Below, one piece after another: positions 34,320 to 42,395 of a DNA stretch of 64,000 nt. Every line of letters begins with the position of its first letter. Position 1 is the stretch's first letter. Source of the DNA: Caldilineaceae bacterium (GTDB lineage Bacteria > Chloroflexota > Anaerolineae > Caldilineales > Caldilineaceae). The notes beneath the pieces were generated by a model. It saw only the letters and a list, made by a program, of their open reading frames with translations, was not told the origin of the DNA and did no database searches. Where the stretch lies: the NCBI GenBank assembly GCA_019637685.1, contig JAHBVF010000026.1, forward strand, positions 1 through 64,000. The letters run 5' to 3'. The position numbers and the translations under genes are program-made.

Positions 34320-36041
34320 CTATTGACTCAACTTCCAATTCTGGACATCCCAGGTCAGGCTGCCCCAGATGGAGACGGCATAGCCGCTGAGTTTGTCGGT
34401 GGCACCGTAGCCCTCGGTGAAGAGGTAGAGGTGCAGTTCGGGCAGTTCGTCGTCGATCAATTGGGCCAGCTCGCAGTAGGCGGCCTGGCGAGTGGGCACG
34501 TCCACTGTGCTGCCAGCCAGATCGATGGCCGCGTCCGCGTCCGCATTCACCCAACGGGAGTAGTTGCCTCCAGCCGGGTTGTCGGCGGAAGGAATGGCCG
34601 ACGAGTGGAAGAGACCCGCAATCGTTGCCTGGGGATCGATACTCAAGCTGGAGTCGTAGATGAGAATATCGAAGTTACCCGTCTTGCGGGGGGAGCCGTC
34701 GGCCAGAGAACCGAAGATAATCGAGAAATCGTCGTTCTGGATGGTGGCTTCCACGCCCACAGCCTTCCACATCTCCACAATCGCCTCTTCCAGCTTCACC
34801 AGGGGTTGGAAGTTGGTGTAGCCCTCCATTTGCAGGCTCAGCCGCGTGCCGTCCTCTGCATTGGCCGCGCCGCTGGCGACACGAATGCCGTCGTCGCCCA
34901 GCACCCAACCGGCCTCTTCCAGTAGGGCGTTGGCCTTGTCCACATCAAATCCATAGGTGCGGGGGATGTCGCAGCGATACCAGCCGTAGGCAAAAGGACT
35001 GGTGGCCGGGGAGACACCGGGATTCACGTCGTTGATGATTGTGTCGTAGTCGATGGCGTGGGCCAGGGCCTGGCGCACCTTCAAATCGCCCAAAATGGGA
35101 TGGGGCGGCGTGGGGCCGGGATCGTCGTCAAAGGGCTGGCTCAGGTTGAAGCGCAGGGCCATATTCCACTGGCCGGGGACTTCCTGCAACGCGCCTTCGC
35201 CCTCCATCTGCACGTCGTAGTCCTCTTTGGTGGCGCCGGGCCAGAGATGCACCTGCCCCTCGCCCTGAATCATCATCGCCATCTGCGCGCCGGGGTCTGG
35301 CACAACTTTGAAGATCAGCCGGTCCAGATAGGGCTGACCGTCCAGGTAGTAATTGGGGTTGCGGTCCATCACAATGCTGTCGCCGGAGTTCCATTCGGAG
35401 ACGACAAACGCACCGGCTGTGACGGGCGCGCGGTTCCACTCCCACTTCTCCATTTCGTTGGGTTCACCCGTAGCGTGGCGGGGCAGGATGCCAAAGGCAA
35501 ACTGCATGGGATAGGCGCTGTTGACCTCGCTGTAGTGGACGACCGCGGTCAGGTCATCCGGTGTGTCGATGCTGGCGATCTTCTCGAAGTTGTTGGAGAG
35601 GACCGCGCCGCTGTCCGGGTTGGAGACGGCTTCCCAGGTGAACTTCACGTCGTCGCTGGTGATGGGCGTGCCGTCGGACCAGAGCAGGCCGGGGCGCAGT
35701 TTCCAGGTGACGGTGAGGAAATCCTCCGAGACTGTGCCATCGGCGATGGACGGGATGGCCTCGGCCAGCACCGGCTGGAAGTCACCGTTCTGATCGACGA
35801 CGCTCAGCCCCGCGGTGGTGGCGTCGGCCACCTGGCGCACAATCGCGGCCACGGCCAGGTATTGATTGAGCGTGGCCGGTTCTTCGGGGATAATCAGCAC
35901 CACCTGCCCGCCGCTGTCCGAAGCAGCCCCGGCTTCACCGCCGCTGGCCTGCTGGGGCGGGGGCGCGGCACAGCCTGATAAGGCCAGCACGAATGCCAGC
36001 AGAAGCATCACAAAAACTGTTGATCGTTTGGATGAATTCAT
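34320..36041 (-). CDS. Peptide/nickel-type ABC transporter, substrate-binding lipoprotein
   Basis: The 573-residue SBP_bac_5 protein has a lipoprotein signal (VMLLLAFVLALSGC, C24), then QVVLIIPEEPATLNQYL, LTVTWKLRPGLLWSDGTPIT and DDVKFTWEAV, the family signature region, and DLKVRQALAHAIDYDTII. It delivers oligopeptides or other small molecules to the two permeases encoded upstream. It follows dppC- and dppB-like genes on the same strand. The usual OppD/OppF ATPases are not adjacent; only a LivF-type ATPase follows, which is not the expected partner. Confidence 0.88.
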   Translation of the reverse strand: MNSSKRSTVFVMLLLAFVLALSGCAAPPPQQASGGEAGAASDSGGQVVLIIPEEPATLNQYLAVAAIVRQVADATTAGLSVVDQNGDFQPVLAEAIPSIADGTVSEDFLTVTWKLRPGLLWSDGTPITSDDVKFTWEAVSNPDSGAVLSNNFEKIASIDTPDDLTAVVHYSEVNSAYPMQFAFGILPRHATGEPNEMEKWEWNRAPVTAGAFVVSEWNSGDSIVMDRNPNYYLDGQPYLDRLIFKVVPDPGAQMAMMIQGEGQVHLWPGATKEDYDVQMEGEGALQEVPGQWNMALRFNLSQPFDDDPGPTPPHPILGDLKVRQALAHAIDYDTIINDVNPGVSPATSPFAYGWYRCDIPRTYGFDVDKANALLEEAGWVLGDDGIRVASGAANAEDGTRLSLQMEGYTNFQPLVKLEEAIVEMWKAVGVEATIQNDDFSIIFGSLADGSPRKTGNFDILIYDSSLSIDPQATIAGLFHSSAIPSADNPAGGNYSRWVNADADAAIDLAGSTVDVPTRQAAYCELAQLIDDELPELHLYLFTEGYGATDKLSGYAVSIWGSLTWDVQNWKLSQ

Positions 36042-36099
36042 CCGGTTCCTCCTTTTGAGGTATAGAAATGAAAGATGGGGGAGTTTCGTAAATCCTCAC

Positions 36100-36153
36100 G
36101 TAGTGCGTAGTGTGTGAACCGACATCACTACCAGTTCACGCACTACGCACTAC
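36100..36153. repeat. Dispersed palindrome of GTAGTGCGTAGT type
   Basis: GTAGTGCGTAGTGTGTGAAC (36100-36119) is complementary at 19 of 20 positions to 36134-36153. It lies between the binding-protein and permease genes. Similar GCGTATTGCGTA units occur at 37.1, 54.4, 54.5, 55.9 and 56.0 kb. Confidence 0.75.
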
Positions 36154-36165
36154 GCAACACTCACC

Positions 36166-37059
36166 CTACCGCACCGAAAACGGGTCAAACGCGTCGCGCA
36201 GGCCGTCGCCGATGTGGTTGACAGACATTGTCGTAATGAAAATCATCAGGCCGGGAAAGACCATCAGCCAGGGCGCACGCAGAGCGTAGACCTGGGCCGT
36301 GGCCAGCAGATTGCCCCAACTGGGCGTGGGTGGCTGCACGCCAAAGCCCAGATAGCTCAGGCCAGATTCGACGATAATCGCCGAGCCAACCGATAGGGTG
36401 GCCTGGACGATAATCAGCCCGACACTGTTGGGCAGAATGTGGCGCAGCATAATCCGCCAGTCCCCCACCCCCACCGATTCAGCCGCGATGACAAATTCGT
36501 GGTGGCGCATAGAGAGAAACGCGCCCCGGATCAGGCGGGCGGGCCACATCCACGAGAGGACGGCGATGACCACCACCACAATCCAGACGCTGTTGCGCAG
36601 AGCCGAGTGGGGCATATCCCGCAGGACAGTGCTGATGAGGATCAGCACAAAGAGGCTGGGCAGGCTGAGAAAGGCGTCGGTGATACGCATGAGCAGATTG
36701 TCCAGCCAGCCGCCAAAATAACCGGCCAGCGCGCCCACCACCACCCCCACCAGCAGGGAAAGCGCGGTGGCGGCCAGCCCCACAACAATCGAAATCCGTC
36801 CGCCGTAGAGGGTGCGGGTGAAGACATCCCGGCCCAGATCGTCCGTGCCGAACCAGTGGTCCAGAGAGGGGGGCATCAGATCGTTGGAGGGCATCTGCTC
36901 CGTCGGCCCATAGGGGCTGAGGGGCGCAAAGGCCGCGCTGAAAATCACCAGGGCCTGCACGCCGATAGAGAGCAGGGCCATACGGTGGCGGAAGAAACGA
37001 CGCAGGGTAAGTTGGGTCAGCGAAGTGGCTTCGTGGCGGTCAAGTGCTGCTTCGGTCAT
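36166..37059 (-). CDS. Peptide-type ABC transporter permease (DppC-like)
   Basis: The 297-residue protein has the DppC/OppC N-terminal segment (LTLRRFFRHRMALLSIGVQA), HWFGTDDLGRDVFTRTLYGG, the classic DppC motif, and the EAA loop EFVIAAESVGVGDWRIMLRH. Six membrane helices are apparent. I used the ATG at 37059 (MTEAALDRHE); the longer frame to 37173 reads through a dispersed repeat. It pairs with the DppB-like permease 142 bases upstream. Confidence 0.9.
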   Translation of the reverse strand: MTEAALDRHEATSLTQLTLRRFFRHRMALLSIGVQALVIFSAAFAPLSPYGPTEQMPSNDLMPPSLDHWFGTDDLGRDVFTRTLYGGRISIVVGLAATALSLLVGVVVGALAGYFGGWLDNLLMRITDAFLSLPSLFVLILISTVLRDMPHSALRNSVWIVVVVIAVLSWMWPARLIRGAFLSMRHHEFVIAAESVGVGDWRIMLRHILPNSVGLIIVQATLSVGSAIIVESGLSYLGFGVQPPTPSWGNLLATAQVYALRAPWLMVFPGLMIFITTMSVNHIGDGLRDAFDPFSVR

Positions 37060-37074
37060 TGGGTGTTCCGTAGT

Positions 37075-37178
37075 GCGTGTCGCGTATTGCGTGTTGCGTA
37101 TTGCGAATTGTGTAGGTTGGGTGAATGCCGTCGGTGCGTCATTGAACTTTCGACCAACAGCCCAGGCGTTCACCCAAC
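37075..37178. repeat. Repeat-filled spacer between permease genes
   Basis: Units of GCGTATTGCGT/GCGTGTTGCGT (37077-37105) are followed by an inverted repeat GTTGGGTGAATGCC (37116-37129) with GGCGTTCACCCAAC (37165-37178), 13 of 14 pairs. Confidence 0.65.
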
Positions 37179-37201
37179 TTTCACGCGTTCGTGTTGGGTT
37201 T

Positions 37202-38179
37202 TCAGTCGTACTGCACCCGGGGATCGATCACCCCATAAAGTATGTCCGCCAGAATGTTGGCGACGACAATCAGCCCCGCGTTGATGAGAATCACCCCCAG
37301 CAGCACCGGATAATCCCGGCCCCGGGCGGCCTCCCAAAAGAGCCGCCCCATCCCCGGCCAGGAGAAGATTGTCTCCACAAAGAGCGCGCCGGCAAAGAGC
37401 GAGGGGAAGTCCAGAGCAATCATTGTGACCAGCGGCATGACCGCGTTGCGCAGGGCGTGGATGTAGAGCACCCGCCCCTCGGATAGCCCTTTGGCGCGCG
37501 CCGTGCGCATATAATCTGCGTTCAACACATCCAGCATACTGGCCCGAAAGAAGCGGCTGTACCAGGCCACCCAGGCCAGGCTGAGGGTCCCCACAGGCAT
37601 GACCATATGCCAGAGCAGATCGCCCAGGTTTTTGTCGCTGCCGATGGAATACATTCCCCCCGCGGGGAAGAAGGGTTTGCCGGTGAAGGGGTTCTCGATC
37701 CACACATAAAAGGTCAGAATCGCCATCAGCCCCAGCCAATAGATGGGCACGGACTGCCCGGCAAAGGTGAAAGTTGTCACCACATAGTCGAAAAAAGAGT
37801 ATTGCTTACGGGCCGAGAGCGCGCCCACGGGGATAGCAACGCAGAGTGTCAACAGAAAAGCGACGCCCACCAGCAACAATGTGTTGGGGATGCGTTCACC
37901 GATCATCACACTCACATCGCGCCCGCTTTTGATGGAGCTGCCCAAATCGCCTTCCAGCACAATCGTGCGCGCCCATTTGATATATTGTACGTAAAAAGGC
38001 TGGTTGAGACCCAGCCGCTCGCGCAGGCGTTCGATCTGCTCCTGGGTGACATTCGGGTTGCGTTCGGCCTGGGCCAGGGGGCCGCCAGGAGCCATCCGCA
38101 CCAGGGCAAAGAGCATCACACTCAGAATCAGGAGCAGGGGGATCGCTTGCAGCGTCCGGCGGACGATGTATGTTGACAT
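37202..38179 (-). CDS. Peptide-type ABC transporter permease (DppB-like)
   Basis: The 325-residue protein begins MSTYIVRRTLQAIPLLLILS and has the DppB landmarks MAPGGPLAQAERNPNVTQEQ, PFYVQYIKW and the EAA loop YMRTARAKGLSEGRVLYIHA followed by LRNAVMPLVTMIALD. The first gene of the transporter operon; the order is dppB, dppC, binding protein. The divergent RraA-like gene lies 242 bases upstream, and the space between them should contain both promoters. Confidence 0.9.
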   Translation of the reverse strand: MSTYIVRRTLQAIPLLLILSVMLFALVRMAPGGPLAQAERNPNVTQEQIERLRERLGLNQPFYVQYIKWARTIVLEGDLGSSIKSGRDVSVMIGERIPNTLLLVGVAFLLTLCVAIPVGALSARKQYSFFDYVVTTFTFAGQSVPIYWLGLMAILTFYVWIENPFTGKPFFPAGGMYSIGSDKNLGDLLWHMVMPVGTLSLAWVAWYSRFFRASMLDVLNADYMRTARAKGLSEGRVLYIHALRNAVMPLVTMIALDFPSLFAGALFVETIFSWPGMGRLFWEAARGRDYPVLLGVILINAGLIVVANILADILYGVIDPRVQYD

Positions 38180-38421
38180 AAACGGTCCGTCTAAAATTGT
38201 GGTTTGCAGTGCGCCAAAGCGCAGGGGACAAAAACAATAAATTAGGTGGAGAAAAACGTTCGATGATGCGCCTATCATACCGGATGGCGGGATATCCGTC
38301 AAACCGGAACTGCCGAATCGGAAAGCGGTTTGAACTCCGATACAAAGTACGCTATTCTGCACGGTATATTTCGTGATATTCCATCATCCATTTGCCTTTT
38401 CACCCCACCAGGAGCTTTCCC

Positions 38422-39147
38422 ATGACCCGTTCTTTTGTCCCTGTTGAAGTGTCACAGTCCATTCTGGACCGCTTCAAAAAACTGCCCGTCGCCACCATCT
38501 GGAATCACGTCTGGCGGGACGCGGATGTGCCCCTGCCTTTTATGGAGGGCGTCTTTCCCTACACGCCGGGCCAGCGGCTGGCCGCGCGTGCCCGCACCCT
38601 GCGTTTCCTGCCCCCTCGTCCGGATTTGATGGCCGGGATGGAGAAGGGCGAAAACGGACCGGAATATCAGGCCATGGCCCGCTGTGGTCCTGGCGATGTA
38701 CTGGTGGCGGATATTATGGGCAACACCCGAGCCTGCATCTTTGGCGATGTGAAGGCTATGCAGCTAAAGATGAACAACGCCGACGGTATTGTCACCGACG
38801 GCGCGATCCGGGATTTGGAGGTGATGGAGAAAGAGAACTACAACCTGATTATCTATGCCCGCGCCCGCACTCCCTACGGTTCCGCGCCCTGGGCCGTGCC
38901 CGCCGAGGAAAACGGGGACATCCAATGCGGCGGTGCGCTGGTGCGCCCCGGCGATGTGCTGGTGGGCGACGGCGACGGGGTGGTGGTGGTCCCGTCCTGG
39001 TTTGCCGAGGAATGTGTGCAGATTGTGGAGGATCACGAGGGGGTGGAGGGGTATATCAAAGAGAAAATTGCCGCCGAGGGCGTGCGCCCAGGGCGCTACT
39101 ATCCGCCCCAGCCGGCGATGTGGGACGAGTGGCGCGGCCAGCGATAG
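38422..39147 (+). CDS. RraA-family protein (HMG/CHA aldolase-like)
   Basis: The 241-residue protein has the RraA fold: [11 protein letters not shown] near the N-terminus, [40 protein letters not shown] with the aldolase-type G-x-[ML]-x20-R-D arrangement, and [19 protein letters not shown]. Members include 4-hydroxy-4-methyl-2-oxoglutarate/oxaloacetate aldolases and regulators of RNase E; the intact D and R motif favours an aldolase-type enzyme. AGGAG precedes the ATG at 38422. The neighbouring peptide transporter is divergent. Confidence 0.85.
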   Translation: MTRSFVPVEVSQSILDRFKKLPVATIWNHVWRDADVPLPFMEGVFPYTPGQRLAARARTLRFLPPRPDLMAGMEKGENGPEYQAMARCGPGDVLVADIMGNTRACIFGDVKAMQLKMNNADGIVTDGAIRDLEVMEKENYNLIIYARARTPYGSAPWAVPAEENGDIQCGGALVRPGDVLVGDGDGVVVVPSWFAEECVQIVEDHEGVEGYIKEKIAAEGVRPGRYYPPQPAMWDEWRGQR

Positions 39148-39189
39148 GGGAGAATAGGGATACAGGGCTGACTTTTCGGCTCCGGAAAC

Positions 39190-40100
39190 GTGAGAGCGTG
39201 TTTAGAAATTAAGTAGTAGGTTTGATGCGTTTGAGCATAGTGGAGATGGAAGCGACATAAATGACACCTTCGCTACTTTTTGTACAGCGCTCAAAGTCTT
39301 TACTGAGGCGGCGAAAGCGGCCAAGCCAAGCTAAGGTGCGTTCGACAATCCAGCGGACAGGAACGACGACGAAGCCTTTGGAATTAGGTGAACGATTGGT
39401 GATTTCAAGGGAAGCCCCTACATTTTTCTCTAACCATTCCTGGAAATCAGCACCGCGGTAACTACCATCGGCCCAGATTTTTTTGAGTGAAGACAGAGTT
39501 TCCGGCGACAGTTTGGCGAAAACCAGTTTAGCGCCGTCACGATCTTGACCATTGGCGGCGTTGACAACGACATCGAGTAAGTTGCCGCAAGTATCAACTA
39601 GGTCGTGACGTTTACGTCCTTTGATGTTCTTGCCGCCATCATACCCAGATTCGCCGCCCGCTTCAGTGGTTTTGACAGTCTGGCTGTCCATGATCCCACC
39701 GCTTGGCTCAGGTGTGCGGCCCCGTTCGATTCGTTCCCGTTGCCGCACGGCAGTGTTGAGCTTTTGCCAGGTCCCGTCCAGACACCACTTACGGAAGTGA
39801 TAATAGATTGTGCTCCACTTCGGAAAATCGTGCGGTAAGGCACGCCATTGACAGCTTGTGCGTACCACATATAAGATAGCATTCACGATCAGACGTAAGT
39901 TGTACTTGAGTGGGCGTCCAGCTCCCGTCTTCACATCGATAAGCGATTCCAAGACTTCCCATTGCTCATCGGTCAAGTCGCTTGGATAGCTCTTTGTTTG
40001 CTCTTCCATTCTCTTCTCCTTGGATTGTTATGGTTTTTAAACCATTTTACTCCACGAAGAAGTTTTCGTATAGCAAAAGAAGAGCCTGTTTGAATATTAC
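39190..40100 (-). mobile_element. IS5-family insertion sequence, ends uncertain
   Basis: An intact transposase lies between AGAGCGTGTTTAGAAATTA (39193-39211) and AGAGCCTGTTTGAATATTA (40081-40099). These end-like sequences match at 15 of 19 positions, but in direct rather than inverted orientation, so at least one is not a normal terminus. GAAACGT occurs just outside both (39185-39191 and 40115-40121) and belongs to a palindrome family found elsewhere in the window. The element borders are therefore provisional. Confidence 0.5.
39209..40009 (-). CDS. IS5-family DDE transposase
   Basis: The 266-residue protein has an N-terminal DUF4096-like region (YPSDLTDEQWEVLESLI, YVVRTSCQWRALPHDFPKW) and a DDE catalytic core: D108 in IMDSQTVKTT, D181 in IWADGSYRGADF and E223 in VERTLAWLGRFRRL. 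All three carboxylates and the Y(2)R(3)E region are present in one uninterrupted frame, so the enzyme looks functional. AAGGAGAAGAG precedes the ATG. Base use is less GC-rich than its neighbours, in line with recent arrival. Confidence 0.92.
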   Translation of the reverse strand: MEEQTKSYPSDLTDEQWEVLESLIDVKTGAGRPLKYNLRLIVNAILYVVRTSCQWRALPHDFPKWSTIYYHFRKWCLDGTWQKLNTAVRQRERIERGRTPEPSGGIMDSQTVKTTEAGGESGYDGGKNIKGRKRHDLVDTCGNLLDVVVNAANGQDRDGAKLVFAKLSPETLSSLKKIWADGSYRGADFQEWLEKNVGASLEITNRSPNSKGFVVVPVRWIVERTLAWLGRFRRLSKDFERCTKSSEGVIYVASISTMLKRIKPTT

Positions 40101-40126
40101 TGGCTCTGAGGAGCGAAACGTAATGT

Positions 40127-40170
40127 GTGCTGCGTGAGATCAGTGATGCTGTTCACGTTTCACGCAGCAC
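40127..40170. repeat. Palindrome GTGCTGCGTGA / TCACGCAGCAC
   Basis: GTGCTGCGTGA (40127-40137) and TCACGCAGCAC (40160-40170) are perfect complements. The interior TTCACGTTTCACGC also occurs in the elements at 54.4 and 55.9 kb. It lies 60 bases upstream of the selenoprotein candidate and may overlap its promoter. Confidence 0.7.
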
Positions 40171-40229
40171 CTTTCACTTTTGTGCTATACTGGCAGCTAT
40201 CGTAATCCATTTCACCAGAGGCACACCCA

Positions 40230-40703
40230 ATGGCCCAGGCCGACACACCCAAACTTGACCAGGGGGATTCCTTCCCCCCGATGACAATTTCGCTGCTCGA
40301 CAGCAGCACATTGACTTTGCCCGACGATCTGAACGCTGATTTCACCGTCTTCCTGGGCTACCGGGGCAAGTGGTGAGGCTACTGCCGTCGGCAGTTGGCC
40401 GACTATCAGAGCCGTCTGGGGGAACTGGAAGCTTGCAACGCCCGTTTGATCGCGGCGTCGGTGGATTCCGAAGAGGATGCCCAGTCTCTGGTGGAGATGC
40501 TGGGGCTGACTTTTTCAGTGGGCTACGGGCTTGATTTTATGGACTTTGCCCAGAAGACCGGCGCGTTCTACGAAGTGCGGCGCAGTATTATCCACGCCAC
40601 CAGCTTCATTCTGCGCCGGGATGGCACAGTGGCCCACGCGGTCTACGCCACCGGGCCGATTGGCCGGTTGACGGTGGATGATTGCATTCGGATGTTGGGG
40701 TAG
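40230..40703 (+). CDS. Redoxin (AhpC/TSA-like) with in-frame TGA: probable selenoprotein
   Basis: One frame from ATG 40230 to TAG 40703 encodes a full-length redoxin of 157 residues if the TGA at 40374-40376 (codon 49) is read as an amino acid. N-terminal part: LDQGDSFPPMTISLLD and FTVFLGYRGKW; then TGA; then GYCRRQLADYQSRLGEL, RLIAASVDSEEDAQSL, LTFSVGYGLDF and SFILRRDGTVAHAVYATGPI. In this thioredoxin-fold family the motif is RGxWCxxCRRQL, so TGA stands exactly where the nucleophilic cysteine belongs, giving U-G-Y-C. Both sides are full and in the same frame, with no other stop or shift. A hairpin begins directly after the TGA. A nonsense mutation in a Cys gene is the alternative. It would be a cytosolic thiol/selenol peroxidase or reductase. 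A 68-codon gene follows after 13 bases. Confidence 0.7.
40377..40400 (+). promoter_or_regulatory. Candidate bacterial SECIS hairpin
   Basis: Directly after the in-frame TGA, CTGCC (40382-40386) pairs with GGCAG (40390-40394) around a GTC loop; A-T and outer GGC/GCC pairs extend the stem with a mismatch and a bulge. Bacterial SECIS elements are hairpins within about 40 bases of the UGA with G and U in the apical loop, recognised by SelB. The position and loop fit loosely; the stem is short and the apical loop nearer to UGA than in the E. coli fdhF case. Confidence 0.4.
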
Positions 40704-40716
40704 AAAGAAGGAAAAG

Positions 40717-40923
40717 ATGAGCAGCTTTAGCAACCCACACTATATGTATCTGTTCGATCTCCAGAATGGCAAGAAGAAACTGGCCTATGGCGAATCGCCG
40801 GAAGACGCGCTGGACGTGCTGCGTATCCGCCTGAGCGAGGCAGAGATGGCCGAGATTCTGCCGGAGCAGTACGAGAAGATCAACCAGCGCAAATTGCAGG
40901 AATACGCGCATCTGTTGGGGTAA
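40717..40923 (+). CDS. Small conserved-looking hypothetical protein
   Basis: A 68-residue frame starts MSSFSNPHYMYLFDLQNGKK and ends RKLQEYAHLLG. It is charged, probably all-helical after residue 25 (SPEDALDVLRIRLSEAEMAE), with no membrane segment. The ATG has AAGGAAAAG closely upstream and lies 13 bases after the selenoprotein-candidate stop, so the two are probably co-transcribed. The function is unknown. It is followed by a family A palindrome. Confidence 0.65.
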   Translation: MSSFSNPHYMYLFDLQNGKKKLAYGESPEDALDVLRIRLSEAEMAEILPEQYEKINQRKLQEYAHLLG

Positions 40924-40930
40924 AAGAAAA

Positions 40931-40964
40931 AGAAGTTCGACTTTTCGGAAAAAGTCGAACTTCT
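40931..40964. repeat. Dispersed palindrome, family A, copy 2 (terminator position)
   Basis: AGAAGTTCGACTTTT (40931-40945) pairs perfectly with AAAAGTCGAACTTCT (40950-40964). It lies between convergent genes, eight bases after one stop and seven before the other, so it probably terminates both. Confidence 0.85.
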
Positions 40965-40970
40965 ACCCTT

Positions 40971-41993
40971 TCAGTCTTCAATGACACTGACCGGCTGCCC
41001 GCCCTTCGCCACAGACTCGTCGATGGCAAAGCAGATCGCCATTGATTTGTAGCTGTCGTAGATGGAGGCGTGGGACTCTACGTCCTCCTCGATGCATTCC
41101 AGAAAATGCTCGATCTCGGCTTTGAAGGGGTGATGGGTCACATCGCCGCTGTTGGGCGAAATGGTGGGGAAGCTCCAATATTCGTGGCTGCCGGGATAGG
41201 TGGCGGACGAGTAGACTTCGTTGTTCTGGATGGAGCCGTTTGTGCCAAAGAGGCGGCAGTTGAAACGATAGGGCGTGTCCCCGTCCAGCAGCGCGGAAAG
41301 TTTGCCCACCCCGTCGTTGGCAAATTTCAGGGAAGCGACCACCACCGGATCGAACTCAAAAGTGTGAACCCGCTTGGGCGGCGCGGCAAAGGCCGAGACC
41401 TCCCGCACCTCCCCGCCCAGGTAGCGCAGCATATCCACCGCGTGGCAGCCCCCGCTGAGAAAGGCACTGCCCACCACATCTTTGCGCATATACGGGCTGT
41501 CTGGCTGGGCACGCCGGGCCGGATGCCAGTAGTCCGCCTCCCCGTAGATCAGATCGCCCAGCACGCCGTCGTCGATGAGCTTGCGCACAGTTACAAACTG
41601 GGGATTCCAGCGCAGGACGAAACTGGTGACAGTCTTGACGCCCGCTTGGGAGACAGCCTCGCGGATGGCGGCTGTGTCGCGGCGGGTGAGCGCGACGGGC
41701 TTCTCGATGACGATATGGCGTCCTGTCTGGGCGGCGCGGATGCAGTGAGCGGCCCGCACGTCCGGGTGGGTGCAGGAGACGACAATCTGAATGCGCTCGT
41801 CCGCAAAGAAGTCGTCCAGTGTGGCGTATTCTTTGCCGTCAACGCCGTGGGCTTGCAGCAGCCGCGCGGCTTTGCCCGGCGTCCGGTTGTAGATGCCCAC
41901 GACTTCGGTCAGCGGATGATCCCGAAAGACTTTTACATATTCCCCGGCCACCCAGCCCGCGCCGAGCAGCCCTACGCCATATTTTGCAACCAT
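40971..41993 (-). CDS. Gfo/Idh/MocA-family oxidoreductase
   Basis: The 340-residue dehydrogenase has an NAD(P)-binding VGLLGAGWVAGEYVKVFRD at the start, the diagnostic EKP motif in HIVIEKPVALTRRDTAA, and a C-terminal domain with the catalytic-region GSAFLSGGCHAVDMLRYLGG containing the conserved G-G-x-x-x-D-x-x-R/H pattern. The ATG at 41993 has GGGAG at good spacing; an ATG at 42008 overlaps that site. The family acts on sugars, inositols and their derivatives; no specificity can be read. Divergent from the next small gene. Confidence 0.9.
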   Translation of the reverse strand: MVAKYGVGLLGAGWVAGEYVKVFRDHPLTEVVGIYNRTPGKAARLLQAHGVDGKEYATLDDFFADERIQIVVSCTHPDVRAAHCIRAAQTGRHIVIEKPVALTRRDTAAIREAVSQAGVKTVTSFVLRWNPQFVTVRKLIDDGVLGDLIYGEADYWHPARRAQPDSPYMRKDVVGSAFLSGGCHAVDMLRYLGGEVREVSAFAAPPKRVHTFEFDPVVVASLKFANDGVGKLSALLDGDTPYRFNCRLFGTNGSIQNNEVYSSATYPGSHEYWSFPTISPNSGDVTHHPFKAEIEHFLECIEEDVESHASIYDSYKSMAICFAIDESVAKGGQPVSVIED

Positions 41994-42058
41994 TGACTCT
42001 ACTCCCATTCTGAAAAGAAGGATACGAATTTTCTTTGAGGAAAGTGGAAAGCGACGCT

Positions 42059-42358
42059 ATGCGATTTACCCTGTCCCGGTTGTTCCGCCGCAACCGATTG
42101 ACCGATCCCCAACAGGCAGTGCTGGCTGCCCTGCTGGAAGGCTGGACCCTCAAATCCCACCGCACATTGGATGGGCAAAAAGCCTATCGCTTGCACGGGT
42201 TGAACGGCGAAATTATCGACGTGGCGGACGGGGTGGTGGACGGCTTGGCCGCGGCCAAGCTGCTGCAAAGCAACCAGAAATTTCCCGCGGCCACCTATCT
42301 GCTCACGCAGAAGGGGCATTCGTTGGCTACCCGATTCCGGGAATCGGCCAAAGAATGA
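42059..42358 (+). CDS. Hypothetical protein
   Basis: A 99-residue frame from MRFTLSRLFRRNRL contains TDPQQAVLAALLEGWTLKSHRT, KAYRLHGLNGEIIDV and VVDGLAAAKLLQSNQKFPAA TYLLTQKG. The arrangement (helix, beta hairpin, helix, KxxxATYxLTxKG) resembles a winged-helix with a terminal wing; this is inference only. GAGGAAAG lies upstream, with a TTG at 42035 as an alternative start. Its stop is followed by an inverted ATTCCCGGAAT motif pair around 42334-42395 that could end transcription. Confidence 0.6.
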   Translation: MRFTLSRLFRRNRLTDPQQAVLAALLEGWTLKSHRTLDGQKAYRLHGLNGEIIDVADGVVDGLAAAKLLQSNQKFPAATYLLTQKGHSLATRFRESAKE

Positions 42359-42395
42359 CCGGAAGGCAGAAGATTGTCCGGGCCGATTCCCGGAA

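Noticed and set aside
34320-36041. Nickel-specific transporter
   Set aside because: The binding-protein family includes nickel and peptide types; no nickel-site residues or nik regulators are visible, so only the general class is stated.
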